In this document: positions 52,697-63,356 of the stretch, piece after piece
How the letters are laid out: every line of letters starts with the position of its first letter
Position numbering within the stretch: position 1 is the first letter of the stretch
Assembly: GCF_029227915.1 (NCBI RefSeq)
Contig: NC_079878.1
Span: 16,678,001 to 16,742,000, forward strand
Direction: 5' to 3'
Length of the DNA stretch: 64,000 nucleotides
DNA from: Hydractinia symbiolongicarpus
Lineage: Eukaryota > Cnidaria > Hydrozoa > Anthoathecata > Hydractiniidae
Translations under genes and position numbers: made by a program
The notes under the pieces: model-generated
What the model saw: only the letters and a program-made list of their open reading frames with translations
What the model was told of the DNA's origin: nothing
Database searches by the model: none

Positions 52697-54155
52697 TATT
52701 TAATAATAATTTATTCTTTTGAAAATTCGTAGATTGTATTTCCATTCAAATTCTTTCAGGCGTGACATGTACATAATTTGTTATAATGTTCTAAATCGCA
52801 CGTGACTTCATAAAATCAAATAATTGAATTTCCGCGCCCGAAGGCGTAGGAAATTCTTTAAAACCGTCGTTTTTTCTTTCGGAGCATTTTTTGAGAAAAA
52901 ATCGACCCTGGGATTTCACGTTTCTCTGAGAGGAGGATCTAACTAACCCTGTCCCAAATAGTCAATTGCAACGTCACAGATTTAAACTTCGTACCCAAGC
53001 TCCCTAAGTACTGGGAAGTCATCTAAATGACGTTTCAGGCCAAATTGGTATTTGTTTTCGACAAAATTTGGCACAGTTAACAAATAAAGTATGCTGAACA
53101 TGATGGTGACATTAGAATTTTAATTTTTTGCCACCTTAAATGTCATTTTAGGCCAAAATTGGTCCAAAAATTAAAACCACTTCATTTTCGACAAAATTTG
53201 ACACAGTTAACAAATAAAGTATGCTGAACATGATGGTGACATTAGAATTTTAATTTTTTGCCACCTTAAATGTCATTTTAGGCCAAAATTGGTCCAAAAA
53301 TTAATACTACTTAATTTTCGACAAAATCTGGCACAGTTAACAAATAAAGTATGCTGAACATGATGGTGACATTAAAATTTTAATTTTTTGCCACCTTAAA
53401 TGTCATTTTAGGCCAAAATTGGTCCAAAAATTAAAACCACTTCATTTTCGACAAAATTTGACACAGTTAACAAATAAAGTATGCTGAACATGATGGTGAC
53501 ATTAGAATTTTAATTTTTTGCCACCTTAAATGTCATTTTAGGCCAAAATTGGTCCAAAAATTAATACTACTTAATTTTCGACAAAATCTGGCACAGTTAA
53601 CAAATAAAGTATGCTGAACATGATGGTGACATTAAAATTTTAATTTTTTGCCACCTTTAAATGCCATTTTAGGCCAAAATTGGTCCAAAAATTAAAGCTG
53701 CTTCATTTTCAACAAAAATTGGCAAAGTTAACAAAAAAAGTATGCTGAACATAATGGTGAACATAATGGTCACATCAAAATTTTGATTTCTTGTCAACTA
53801 AATGCCGTTTAAGACCATAAACGTTTCAATCGCAAGACTTTCAACCATGAATGGCTGTATTTTTTGTTAGCACGTTTTGTTTGCGTTTGTTGTAAGATAT
53901 AATGTCACTTGTGTGCTTTATCTTCAGAGCTTCATGCACCAAACCTCTTCGAATGTTTGGCACGATAACACAACGAATAAGCAGGTTGTCATCAAATGTT
54001 TTGGTAGCGAACGGAAATTCTTAGAGCCCCCAGGGCTTCTTGTTTATAATAATTCATGAATATAAATTAAATAAATTACCTTGCAGTGATTTTATTGGCC
54101 GCCATAACAATGCTTGTCATGTCGTGAACATAATTAAGGCTCGTGAAATATGTAA
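52697..54155. mobile_element. Insertion in the right arm carrying a satellite array
   Basis: The left arm continues directly from CAGAACATCTTGTTG to GAACATAAAAAAA; the right arm has 1.46 kb in between. It starts with TTATTTAATAATAATT, holds GAATTTCCGCGCCCGAAGGC near 52830, a 130-bp tandem array, and ends with a stretch containing GAGCCCCCAGGGCTTCTTG. No coding region was seen, so it is probably a non-autonomous element of unknown class. Confidence 0.6.
53030..53810. repeat. 130-bp tandem array with two-unit higher order
   Basis: The word ATGCTGAACA recurs at 53091, 53221, 53351, 53481, 53611 and 53742, a 130-base period, about six units. Neighbouring units alternate between two types (AAAACCACTTCA... 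and AATACTACTTAA...), so the true period in the central array is 260 bases. Confidence 0.92.
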
Positions 54156-55144
54156 CGAGAACATAAAAAAAATCAAAAAATATTGCCGACATTTTTCTCG
54201 GCACTGCGCGATAACTAGAACTCCAGTGAATAAATTTCTCTAATCCTGGCCTAAATGAATTAAAAGAAAACAAACATTACGACTCCACGTGTGAAAAACA
54301 CAGGTAAGACATTCCCGGCGCCACAAATGATGCAGGTAATCCTGGGAACAAAAATGTTGTCTGATACATTCTTTTGTTATTTTCAGGGCTGCTCTTGCAT
54401 ATATTATGGTTCCGCTCATACATTGGTTTTCCTTCAGACAACAGTATGAAACACGCACAGAATAAGACAGCAGCAAGACACATTCCTGCCTTTTCTGGAG
54501 TCTCGGAGCATATATACGAGTTTCCTGAAGAATATGGTCTTACTCAATGTGGTACGTGTGTAATTGACTCGGTTAAGGATCTACCTGCTCGATATAAAAG
54601 AAAGATATTGTTTTTATTTATTAGGACACTCACTCAGAGTTGCTCAAATTGAAGAAGTCAGGATGCAATCAGGTCTTGATGTCGTGAAAGATATTTACTG
54701 ACCATTGAAGAAAGAACATCACTAGCTACAAGCGTATTTAAAAGATCCTCTTGATCTTGAAGCGAAGGAATTTAGCGAAGCTTACAATTACATTATAGAA
54801 AAACTACGGTGCTGAAATGTTTGTATGTGTGTTGTTATATGTACAATACATTAACCGATACGTTATGTAGACCATTCTTTTGTACAGACCCTTAATCTAA
54901 ACCACGCCGCTCTAGAAATAGCATCTGAGTAAAGTTATGCTAATGACAATAAAGCAACAAGATGTCTAACACTACATGTCTTTATGACAATATAGAAACC
55001 AGGTTTTCAAATTTTTTATCCAAAGTGGAGTAAATTAAAATAGAAAAGCAAGTTAAAAGTAAATTATATTGAAAGTATGTATAAAGTAAAAGTGAGTAAA
55101 AAAGAAAGTGAAGAAAAAAAAAGAAAGTAATATCATACATACCC

Positions 55145-55283
55145 CTGATATACAGGTACATTTCACGCCCCATATACCTGAACTACCCCCACCAAACCAA
55201 CACGAGAAAACCAAGGCCACATTAATCACCATCACCAGGGGTAGGTATAATCTTGGCATATGTATGGTTGAGAAAAAAATAGG
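55145..55283 (+). pseudogene. C-terminal end of P protein, copy D left piece
   Basis: Reads HIPELPPPNQHEKTKATLIT before a frame break, matching the Pro-rich tail and anchor of 13182-14327. It is cut at its 5' side where the large inverted-repeat element ends. It converges with the Gly-rich hydrophobic gene next to it. Confidence 0.55.
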
Positions 55284-55285
55284 TC

Positions 55286-56050
55286 TATTTCACGTATAGC
55301 ACGACAAGCCCGGCAGCTCCTGCGATGGCTGTGTACAGATGTTTTGCCGCATATTTAAGGATGGTTGACGCTACCCTCAGGAAGAATGAGACTACCGTAA
55401 CAATGATCCCGGGTAGCGCAACACCTGCCTTGGCTCGAGGTCATTCCCTTTCTTTCACGTCGGGTGATGCCACCTTCACCAGGCCCAACAAACAAAGTGT
55501 CTTGTATAAGGCTCTTCGTGGCATCTACAAATTCATCCGTCTCCTCCAACGATTCCATCTCAATATGTTCGCCCTCCTCCTCTAATTTATTATACCTTTT
55601 CAGGAGGTTCTGGGCCCCAAGTTTACCACCATTTGTTGGGTGTAACATAGTCTACAAACCCTAGGACTTGCAGGCGATTACTACCCAGAAGCGTTTGTAT
55701 CTGACCAACGATTTTTAGGCTACCATCTTGATTTGTAACCACTATTTCCTTGAATGTTTTCTTACCTTTCACTATTTCCTTTACAATAAGTTGATTACAC
55801 CCTTGTCTTCCCTGAACATATCATAATACCTCGCATTAGGCTGTAACCCCAACTTTTCCATAAGATGATCGTAAAGGCCATCGATCTTTGATTCGAGTAA
55901 CTTTTGCCTCTACCCCCATGCTGTTTTTCTGTTGAAGGCCCCGATGTTCTAGGGAGCTTTGGCGTTCCGGGAAGTTTTGATGTAGTATCATTGTACCAAG
56001 TAGTAGAAGGGAGTCATTATGAGTACAATAACGCTCCTTCGACACTTTCA
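55286..56050 (-). pseudogene. Gly-rich hydrophobic protein, copy D left piece, internal deletion
   Basis: From the 5' side: Pro/Thr/Ser-rich start (GTPKLPRTSG), ESKIDGLYDHLMEKLGLQ, FKEIVVTNQDGSLKI, RLQVLGFVDYVTPN, then after frameshifts LEETDEFVDATKSLIQDTLF, a deletion of the coiled coil, and the C-terminal membrane segments GVALPGIIVTVVSFFLRVAS, GAAGLVVLYVK. Same domain order as 38063-39304. Orientation is opposite to that in copies B and C relative to the next PolB, so this piece is inverted. Confidence 0.6.
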
Positions 56051-56099
56051 ACGGTCAAACCCTTGCTAAAAAACGCTCCTCGATACCCCCAATCCTGCA

Positions 56100-56308
56100 A
56101 CCCTCACACTAAAATCTGCTGACATCATCAAAAACTACTCAATCCAACAAATCTGCTGACATCATCAAAAATCAACGCATGCGCAAAACCTTCCACGAGC
56201 GATAGCCTTCGGTCTGGCAAAACCGCACGGTATTTTGAGTAGTGGGGGAGGAATCCCCTACTCAAACCAAGACCTTTTTGAAGTTCAGCTGTACTTATAA
56301 TAAACAGG
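56100..56308. repeat. Terminal repeat at the PolB end of copy D
   Basis: Holds ATCAACGCATGCGC (56171-56184), the reverse complement of the outward 14-mer of copies A and C. A 22-base string AAATCTGCTGACATCATCAA.. occurs twice (56112 and 56149). Near 56233-56264 an inverted repeat TTGAGTAGTGGGGGA / TCCCCTACTCAA lies upstream of the PolB start, perhaps promoter or terminal structure. Confidence 0.6.
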
Positions 56309-59300
56309 ATGAGTTGATTCAAAAACGCAATAAGCAAAATATACGACACTGTATCAGCGCCAGTAGCAGCAACTCAGGGCGCACTTACCGATCGATTGAA
56401 GAGTGTGCGGGATACTGTTACTTTTTATTACAACAAAGCGAAGGAGCAAATTTCAGCAAGAACAACAACAACACATCACGATGAGGTAGAACAAGAAGCA
56501 CAAGAGGATTACCGTGGAGTAGAAGACATCAAGCACCTGTTCACACAAGAGAAAAACCAACCCGAAGGCGTCGAAGACATCCAGCACATATTTGACGAGA
56601 ATGACACACAATTTTTGGAAGACGGAAATCGTGCCGAGACAAGGCGGTTTAACAAGAATCTAAACCAACCACTGACAGATGCGATCATTCGAAAAACCAC
56701 GCCTCATATGGACATGCGCGTTAATGTGGTGTACAGTTTCAACTGTGATATTCACAAGGCGGAGGTCGTGTAGCTCCCTATCACAAAAGTAAGAGCGCCA
56801 AGTCGTTATCAACCATTGCCGAAATCGAAGCCTTTATAGAGCAGTGTGAAATGCAGCGCCTGGATTTGGAGAATGTCGAGTTTTGGGGGAAGGCGTACTT
56901 GCCACCAGTAAGAATCATCGAGACTCCAAGATCGTACGAAGGGAAAATAGTCTTCAACCACGTGCAAATTAAGATCATCTCTACGAGAGAGCCTTTACTT
57001 GGATATGGACCTCTTCCAGACTGGTTGGGAAAGAAGAGGTGCATCTACGGCTTTGACAAGGAAGATGAAAGAACCGATAAATTATGCTTTTGGCGATGCC
57101 TTGCCGTTCACTACTGAGGGGAACGAAAACAACTTGAAAAGCATATCACGCAATAATCCCTCAAACTAGCTAGCGAGTACTATGAGGACCCCAATCTGAA
57201 GCGTGATCACGTGCGCCCTACAAAGCTGGTGGATTTGGAGGGTATAGCGAAACACTTCAAGATCAACATCAGAGTCTTTGAGCCTAAGACAAACTCTGAC
57301 AAAGCACCATGGGGACTTGTATATGGACAAAACCAGATCAAAAAAGGTTTGGATGATATCAATCTTGGTATGTTGATTGGTCACTATTTCTACATCAAGA
57401 ATTTAGACGTACTGGCGCAACAGAAATGGGAATGTGATGCATGCGGTCAGCTTTTCACAAAATCCTGCAATCTCACGCGGCATAAAAAGAACGACTGCAA
57501 GGGTGCTAAGACGACAATTATTTGCAAAGGGGAGAAAGAGAAACGTATGCCGAGCAAGTCGGAGAAGGTCTTTTGCGATGAGAGCTTTAGCTACGCTGCG
57601 TGTCATTGGATAGAGGCGATGTCGGAGCACACGGGGAGACACATACATCACGTGCTCTGCGGTCATGGAGGAGAACAAGTGCTGCGAAATAATCTAGGGC
57701 ATGAGTTGTGTAAATTTAATGGTTATTACCCTGTTTCAAAGACCGTCTACGAATACAACGGCTGCAAGTGGCACAGATTCCCCTGTAAACCAAATAGATC
57801 CAATCCAGACAAGAATCGCTACGTTGCAAGTAAGTTGAAGGAAAGGTTGATAAAGGGTTCAGGTTATAACCTTGTCACGGTCTGGCAATGTGAAATCCAC
57901 CCAAAATCAAGAGGTGCTTCAAGAAGGACTTTCGACCGTACCCCGACTACATCGTTTTTGATATTGAAGCGCTTTTGCTACCATTGAATCAGCGGCAAAC
58001 AACAGACCTAGTGTACAGCTCAGAGCATATCCCAGTAATTGTCGCCATTCATGATAGCCTGAATGATGATCCAACATTCATCGAGCACCATGATCCTAAG
58101 ATTTTGGTTAAACAGTTTGTGGAGCAGCTGGAAAAAAGACAAGCCCTCATAGTCGAGGAAGTTGAGAGAATATACCCGAGGTCCGACGATTTTGATATGC
58201 TTCGGAATAGATATCAAGACGCTTGGAACGAGTGGGTAAATCAAGTGGCGGTAATCGGTTTTAACAATGGCAAGTATGATATCAACATTATCAAGCGGTA
58301 CTTTGTGGAGCAAATTGCTAAAGACGATAAGGAGAAGATCACTGTGGCGAAGAAGGATAACGACTACATGTTCCTCACAACTTCAAGGTTCAAATTCCTT
58401 GATATCACGAATTTCCTGGCTCCTGGGATGAGCTATGATAGTTGGTGCAAGTCCTTGGAATGTAAGCTTGAAAAGCTTATGTTCCCCTACGAATGGCTGT
58501 CAAACTACAGCAAGCTGAGCCATGTCGGCCCTGTCGAGCACGAGGACTTCTATAGTAGTCTTAGCGGGAAAATTACACTAACGCCTGAGGAGTGTGAAAC
58601 ATTCCGCCGAAAGTTTTACAAGCGAGGCTGCGTCACTATGATGAAGTGGTTGCGTGAGTACAATCTAGCCGACGTGTAACCGTTTATTGAAGCCGTGGAT
58701 AAGACAAGGCTGCAGTATTACGACGATGAGATTGACATTTTGAAGGATGCGGTGAGTCACTACGGTTAAACTCCGAGCTAGAGCTCTATGCTCCAGGAGA
58801 GCCTTGTCAACACAAGTGTGAAGATAGATGTTTCAACAGCAAATGCAAGGCTTGCAAAGAAGTTCAAACATCATGCACTCTGTGCACGAAGAATGAGACT
58901 TACGAGCTCTTGCAGACGGGGATGGTCGGTGGCCCCGCGATTGTCTTCTGTCGATATCACGAGAGGGATGTGACGGGTATCAGATCTCACATCTACAAAG
59001 AGTCAAACAAATGCAAGACAATTCTAGGGTACGACGCGAACATGCTCTACCCGAGTACGCTACTGGAAGACTTTCCATGTGGGAAGAAAAAGCTGATCAA
59101 GGTAACTACACCGACAGCGGCGGACAATCTAGATATACTAACGGGAGGTGTTCAAAATGGCTCACTCTTCGGTTTTGCACAAGTCGATATAGAAGTACCC
59201 CCGGAGCTGTATGACAAATTCTGCGAGATGGCTCCGCTATTTGTGGTCAAGAAGATACCCGACGATCAAATCCCCGACCACATACACCAGTACTTGACAA

Positions 59301-60274
59301 CTACGGGGCGCAAGCGTGTTCCAGGTACGCGTAAGCTGCTAGGGTTGATGAAAGCTGAAAAGATCTTGTTGTATACGCCCGTACTGAAATGGTACCTCGA
59401 GCACGGGCTGAAAGTGACTGCTTTTCACCAGTTCATCAAATATACCCGAGGTAAGCCATTTGCATGGTTTCCGAAAGAGATTGCCGATGCACGACGACAA
59501 GTTGAAAAAGATCCTGACAAACGTATCGCGTGAGATACGGCTAAGTTGAAAGGGAATTCATTCTACGGCAAAATGATCGAAGATATAGAGAGGCACGCGA
59601 ATACTACGTTTACTAGAGATGAAAGGAAGGTAGATGCAGTGATGAGATCCCCGTACATCGAAGACCTTGAAGTGATTGGCGATGCATATGAGATCCGGGA
59701 AGGCAAACACAAGGCTAGTATTGATAGAGCTTATCAATGTGGTATAACCGTCTATCAGCTATCAAAATTGCGCATGCTCGCATTCTACTATAACTTCCTG
59801 GACAGGTACGTAGACCGTCGAGAATTTGAGTATGTGTACATGGATACGGACTCTGCCTATGTCGCCAACTCTAGAGAAGAGTTGAGAGATGTCGTTCGGC
59901 CTCGAATGCTTGATGAGTACGACGAAGACGTGCTAAAATGGCTCGTCATTGACAAGTACTCGAGTCGAACGGAAGGGTTGTTCAAATCAGAATTCATGGG
60001 GTCTCGGATGATCGCTTTGACAGGCGAGTGCTACTTTGTCGAAGGTAAAGAAGGCACAAAGCTTTCGTGTAAAGGCATGTCAAAAAGGCAGAATGCTTTG
60101 ACGTGGTCTAGGTACATGAGCACGTTAAAGGGGAGTTTAGACACTGCGAAAAACGTAGGTTTCCGCGTGCACAGCCAGGGGATGGTCACTTACGAGCAGA
60201 GCAAGCTCTCAGCGTTCTGCGAGAAGCGGAAGGTGCTCGATGACGGTATACATACCGTGCCTTTGGAATTGTAG
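56309..60274 (+). pseudogene. DNA polymerase B (second type), nearly full length
   Basis: Family B polymerase, probably protein-primed. In order: MS-stop-FKNAISKIYD start (TGA at 56315), acidic coiled region, VVYSFNCDIHKA, a C2H2 finger (CDACGQLFTKSCNLTRHKK, near 57440), a nuclease-like block KTVYEYNGCKWHRFPC (near 57750), Exo I VFDIEA (57955), Exo II GFNNGKYDINI (58257), a Cys cluster (CQHKC, CKAC, CTLC), motif A GYDANMLYPS (59026), motif B KLKGNSFYGK, motif C YMDTDSAY (59836). In-frame stops at 58677 and 59531 and frameshifts near 56760, 57115, 57930 and 58770. The polymerase catalytic residues are intact. Confidence 0.87.
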
Positions 60275-60326
60275 TGCTTCCAACGTATGTTAATAACCAT
60301 TAAAGTTAATAAAATAAAAAATAATA

Positions 60327-60476
60327 ATGCCTTGGCAACGTGATTGCGAGCGATTATTTTGCATTGGCGACTGTGGTCACAGGGGGCGTTGGATTGAAGC
60401 AATGGAAGTGAAAAAAGTCCCTAAATTCACGGACAGCACAGACACTCAAAAAAGATCAATAAAACCCGTGAAATAA
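60327..60476 (+). CDS. Possible 49-residue protein
   Basis: MPWQRDCERLFCIGDCGHRG followed by a charged tail. Lies in the gap after PolB. CxxxC-type cysteines but no known pattern and no counterpart in copy A, where the next gene follows PolB directly. May be chance. Confidence 0.25.
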   Translation: MPWQRDCERLFCIGDCGHRGRWIEAMEVKKVPKFTDSTDTQKRSIKPVK

Positions 60477-60660
60477 CATACACCACAGAACATGGGGTTG
60501 AAAAATACATCCTTGTCGATAGGTTACGCAAACACATTAGCCAGCAGTAGTAGCAACGCGGGGATTGCGCTTTGCCACAGAGTCCCATTAGCCAGCAGTA
60601 TGAGCAGAATTTGTCAAAGGTGTAGTGTGGCTATAACTTTGCGCTTGGGCCCTTCAATGA

Positions 60661-61239
60661 ATGGAAGCCTTGTTACTCCTCGCTATTATTTTACCATACG
60701 CTCTAATCGTGTTCGTTTACCTGAGGCACAAGTCTTTAATAAATAGAAAGAGTGATCTCGCTGATATATTTGATGTAGCTGATACCCCAGCAGGGGCCTT
60801 TGAACATCGAGAAAAACCTATCGACAAACGACAAGCTTTGAAAGACGCTATTCGAAAAGGTAAACAGCACCTCCCGCGGAAGAAATGCACCGAAACCTTC
60901 CTCGACAAAGCATCAGATGAGGTAATTGACAAAATACATGCCGAGTACGTTCAACGTAAGATCCAGGAAAAGGGCAAGAAGACTGCCAAGGCACTCTCCT
61001 GTCACGCCATTAGCATGTATACCAAAGCTGTCAGCAACGTCGTGCAGCTGGATAGTGCTGAGACCTCGAAGACGACCCCATTATCAGGGACATTAAGGCT
61101 CGTATACGCAGCTTTCGGAAAGCTTTCGGCACCTCTGTTAGTGGCAGCCCACACCATAAATCACACACAGCTCAAGATGTCCACGGACGGTTCTGAGCAA
61201 GACGATGAGGAGCAACAAAAAGATGAGCATTGCGTGTAG
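60661..61239 (+). CDS. N-terminally anchored protein next to PolB, copy D
   Basis: An intact 192-codon frame: MEALLLLAIILPYALIVFVY anchor, then EKPIDKRQALKDAIRKGKQH, CTETFLDKASDEVIDKIHAE, KALSCHAISMY, and a C-terminal YAAFGKLSAPLLVAAHTI followed by an acidic tail. Homologue of 5895-6488. In copy A the matching C-terminal part is shifted out of frame, so this is the better model. Function unknown. Confidence 0.65.
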   Translation: MEALLLLAIILPYALIVFVYLRHKSLINRKSDLADIFDVADTPAGAFEHREKPIDKRQALKDAIRKGKQHLPRKKCTETFLDKASDEVIDKIHAEYVQRKIQEKGKKTAKALSCHAISMYTKAVSNVVQLDSAETSKTTPLSGTLRLVYAAFGKLSAPLLVAAHTINHTQLKMSTDGSEQDDEEQQKDEHCV

Positions 61240-61525
61240 TATTATCATCAATCAACAACAAACCAAGGCCACAGAAAAAATTGTTGAAGTGCACAAAAAG
61301 CATCCGCGAAGGGTTGCCCAGGGGCACAGATTAGCGGCGCTGATGAGGGATAGGAAGCTTGGAATAGCCCCTCCAAAGAAAGAACCCATGACGTTTAGGG
61401 AATTCCTGCGATACTTCGATAGAGATTTAAACACTCCAGAGGCTATACTCAAGGGGATAAAAGAAACCATGGAGATCCTTGGTGAACAGGGTCTATCCCT
61501 CCATCTTGATGTAAAAAAGAAGTGA
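61225..61525 (+). CDS. Basic small protein with RVAQGHR block
   Basis: MSIACSIIINQQQTKATEKI is the likely start, overlapping the end of the previous frame. The block HPRRVAQGHRLAALMRD resembles HPGRVAAGKRLAEWN in the next gene, so the two may be old duplicates. The rest (MTFREFLRYFDRDLNTPEAI, MEILGEQGLSLHLDVKKK) has no membrane helix. Not found in copy A. Confidence 0.5.
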
Positions 61526-61554
61526 TTTTTGTACGTCTAACGACTTACAAGAAA

Positions 61555-61904
61555 TGAGCGAGGAATCTACTACTACTTAAGTCATAACCAAGAAGAAACA
61601 CCCAGGTCGCGTTGCTGCTGGGAAGAGACTTGCCGAATGGAACAAGAATAACAAGGTCGACTTGCAGAGGAACGTGGGCGAAGGCACTTCACAAGAGGAT
61701 CAGGAACATGACAAAAGTACTTCGCAGGTTCCTCACAGTGTATATCTGTATAGCGCTGGAGGTCTTGCCGTACTCGCCTGTGTTGGAGGGGTCTACTACA
61801 TTTTACGTAAGCTGCCTATGCTCATGCCTGCGCAGTCTACCGAAATCCCGGAGCCACGTGCGCCTCAGCAAAAACCCAGCGCATCCCAGATTGACATTTT
61901 TTAG
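61555..61904 (+). pseudogene. One-TM protein with GRVAAGK block, copy D
   Basis: MSEESTTT, one TAA, VITKKKHPGRVAAGKRLAEW, a Ser/Gln-rich acidic spacer (EGTSQEDQEHD), one membrane helix (VYLYSAGGLAVLACVGGVYY) and a short tail. Frame is continuous apart from the single stop. Homologue of 5617-5893. Confidence 0.58.
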
Positions 61905-61923
61905 ATGAAATAACCTCTAATAA

Positions 61924-62178
61924 ATGAGTTCTAACGTAACACCAAAGGAGAAGGAAATAATCGACATGCTGTATGAAAGTGTCGTAGACCTCGGATTCAC
62001 GTTCGCGTATGGCATGGCTGGCAAAAAAATTCTGGGCATCATTCTGAGCCCCTGCACCAGAATGGATACAAGCGACGTGATGAAGATGGTGGCATACTTT
62101 TTAGTTGGACGCGCTAGCCCCGAGATGGCCGTGCAAAAATGTTGCATCCCCGCGAGTATCGTGCCAAAGCCGAAATGA
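61924..62178 (+). CDS. 84-residue conserved protein, intact
   Basis: MSSNVTPKEKEIIDMLYESV, DLGFTFAYGMAGKK, DVMKMVAYFLVGRAS, CCIPASIVPKPK. Complete frame, 19 bases after the previous stop. Helical with two moderately hydrophobic helices. Homologue of 5260-5577; no known domain. Confidence 0.62.
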   Translation: MSSNVTPKEKEIIDMLYESVVDLGFTFAYGMAGKKILGIILSPCTRMDTSDVMKMVAYFLVGRASPEMAVQKCCIPASIVPKPK

Positions 62179-62223
62179 ATGACCACGCTCGTGTTTGCTC
62201 CTCCTAGTCAAACACAAGTTAAC

Positions 62224-62720
62224 ATGGAAGAGGTTAAGAAATGCACAAAATGTAAAATGATCAGTTCGCCGGATTCCTTCAAGGTGATGAAAAATGGTCA
62301 ACGAACAAAATGGTGCATCAAGTGCATCGATAATATGAAAGTATCGCTGGAACGTAATAGATGCCCTCATAAAAAGCAGAGGAATTGGTGCAAGGAGTGC
62401 AATTTCCCCGGGTATATGTATGAACTTTATCTAAGTAGGATTCACGATGCTCTAAAGTATGATACGGAGCTTAGCTCTACCGAGTACCTGGGGTTTGATA
62501 TCGTAACATTCATGAAGCACATCCAGGCTCAGTTTAGGGGCGGGATGAATTGGGGAAACCGAGGCAGTGGCAGTTTGATCACAAGGTGCCGCTAAGTTAT
62601 AGGGAGAATGGAGAATACCCCAGCGAAAATGTGCAATTAAAAAAGCTCCACTACACCAACATGCAACCCATGTGGGTAAGCGAAAATCGATCAAAAGGCA
62701 ACCGCTTCATCTCCCAGTAA
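62224..62720 (+). pseudogene. Zinc-finger plus HNH endonuclease-like protein
   Basis: N-terminal CTKCK and WCIKCID pairs, then CPHKKQRNWCKECNFPGYMY, then YLGFDIVTFMKHIQAQFRGG and, after a frameshift near 62560, FDHKVPLSYRENGEYPSE, LHYTNMQPMWVSENRSKGN. The DH...N...N/K pattern is that of HNH nucleases with a preceding zinc region. It may cut DNA during packaging or spread, by analogy with HNH proteins of phages and Polinton relatives; this is inference. Confidence 0.62.
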
Positions 62721-62758
62721 GCGCAAGGTTCTATCTGCTATTGGCAGACAGAATAAAT

Positions 62759-63356
62759 ATGACCGTAAACATCGTGAAAGACCCGCATACAGTAATCTTC
62801 ACTGGGCCGACAAGCTGTGGCAAGACGCAACGGGTCTTGATTTGCTCGAGAACGAGTACAAAGCACTCTTCCATAACATTATCATAATCTGTCCTATGAT
62901 CCGCTGGAAGAAGACATATCTCGATAATCCTGCGCTGTGGAAAGACGATTAAGTATTCATGATCGACCCTGGGGACCAGCTGTTTGAGTGGATTCAGAAG
63001 CTGTCATCATTGCTAGCGGGCGAAGAGACGTTGTTAATCGTCGATGATATGATAGCCGACGCATCTCTAGACAAAAAGCGTCAACCTTACTTGAGCTTGC
63101 TATCAGTGGTAGGCATCGGGGGCACAGTCCCTGGTTGTTAACGCAGTCTTACACCGCTTTGCCTAAGAACCTGAGAAGGCAGAAGAAGCAGTTGTTCGTG
63201 TGGTACCCATCAGAAAGGAGTGACATGAGAATGATCGATAAAGAGACGAACATGATCAGTGACTGGGAGACTATCAAAGCTGATCTGAAAAAGTCCAAGC
63301 ATGCTTGCTTGTATGTGAGACGGGAGCATCCGAGGACTTGGAAATTAGTGGAGTGA
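62759..63356 (+). pseudogene. Packaging-type ATPase, copy D
   Basis: MTVNIVKDPHTVIFTGPTSC then GKTQRVL: an undamaged Walker A. Frameshift near 62840, one TAA at about 62951, Walker B LLIVDD near 63045, frameshift near 63095, then LLTQSYTALPKNLRRQKKQL, VWYPSERSDMRMI and CLYVRREHPRTWKLVE. Same length and order as 3839-4435. Confidence 0.78.

Larger units (their letters stand above)
51588..55125. repeat. Right arm of the ~2-kb inverted repeat, with insertion
   Basis: Inverse of 46240-48300. The match runs from GACGCGGTCCGACTAGGCC near 51600 to about 52696, is interrupted by an insertion of about 1.46 kb, and resumes near 54155 up to the outer edge near 55110. Without the insertion the arm is about 2.08 kb, the same as the left arm. 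Confidence 0.85.

Noticed and set aside
53030-53810. Tandem array as CRISPR or minisatellite gene
   Set aside because: Units are 130 bases without distinct spacers and the DNA is eukaryotic; it is a satellite-like array.
60492-60746. Plus-strand frame of 84 codons after PolB
   Set aside because: Ser-rich without homologue in copy A, and its second half overlaps the anchored-protein gene in another frame; not supported as a gene.
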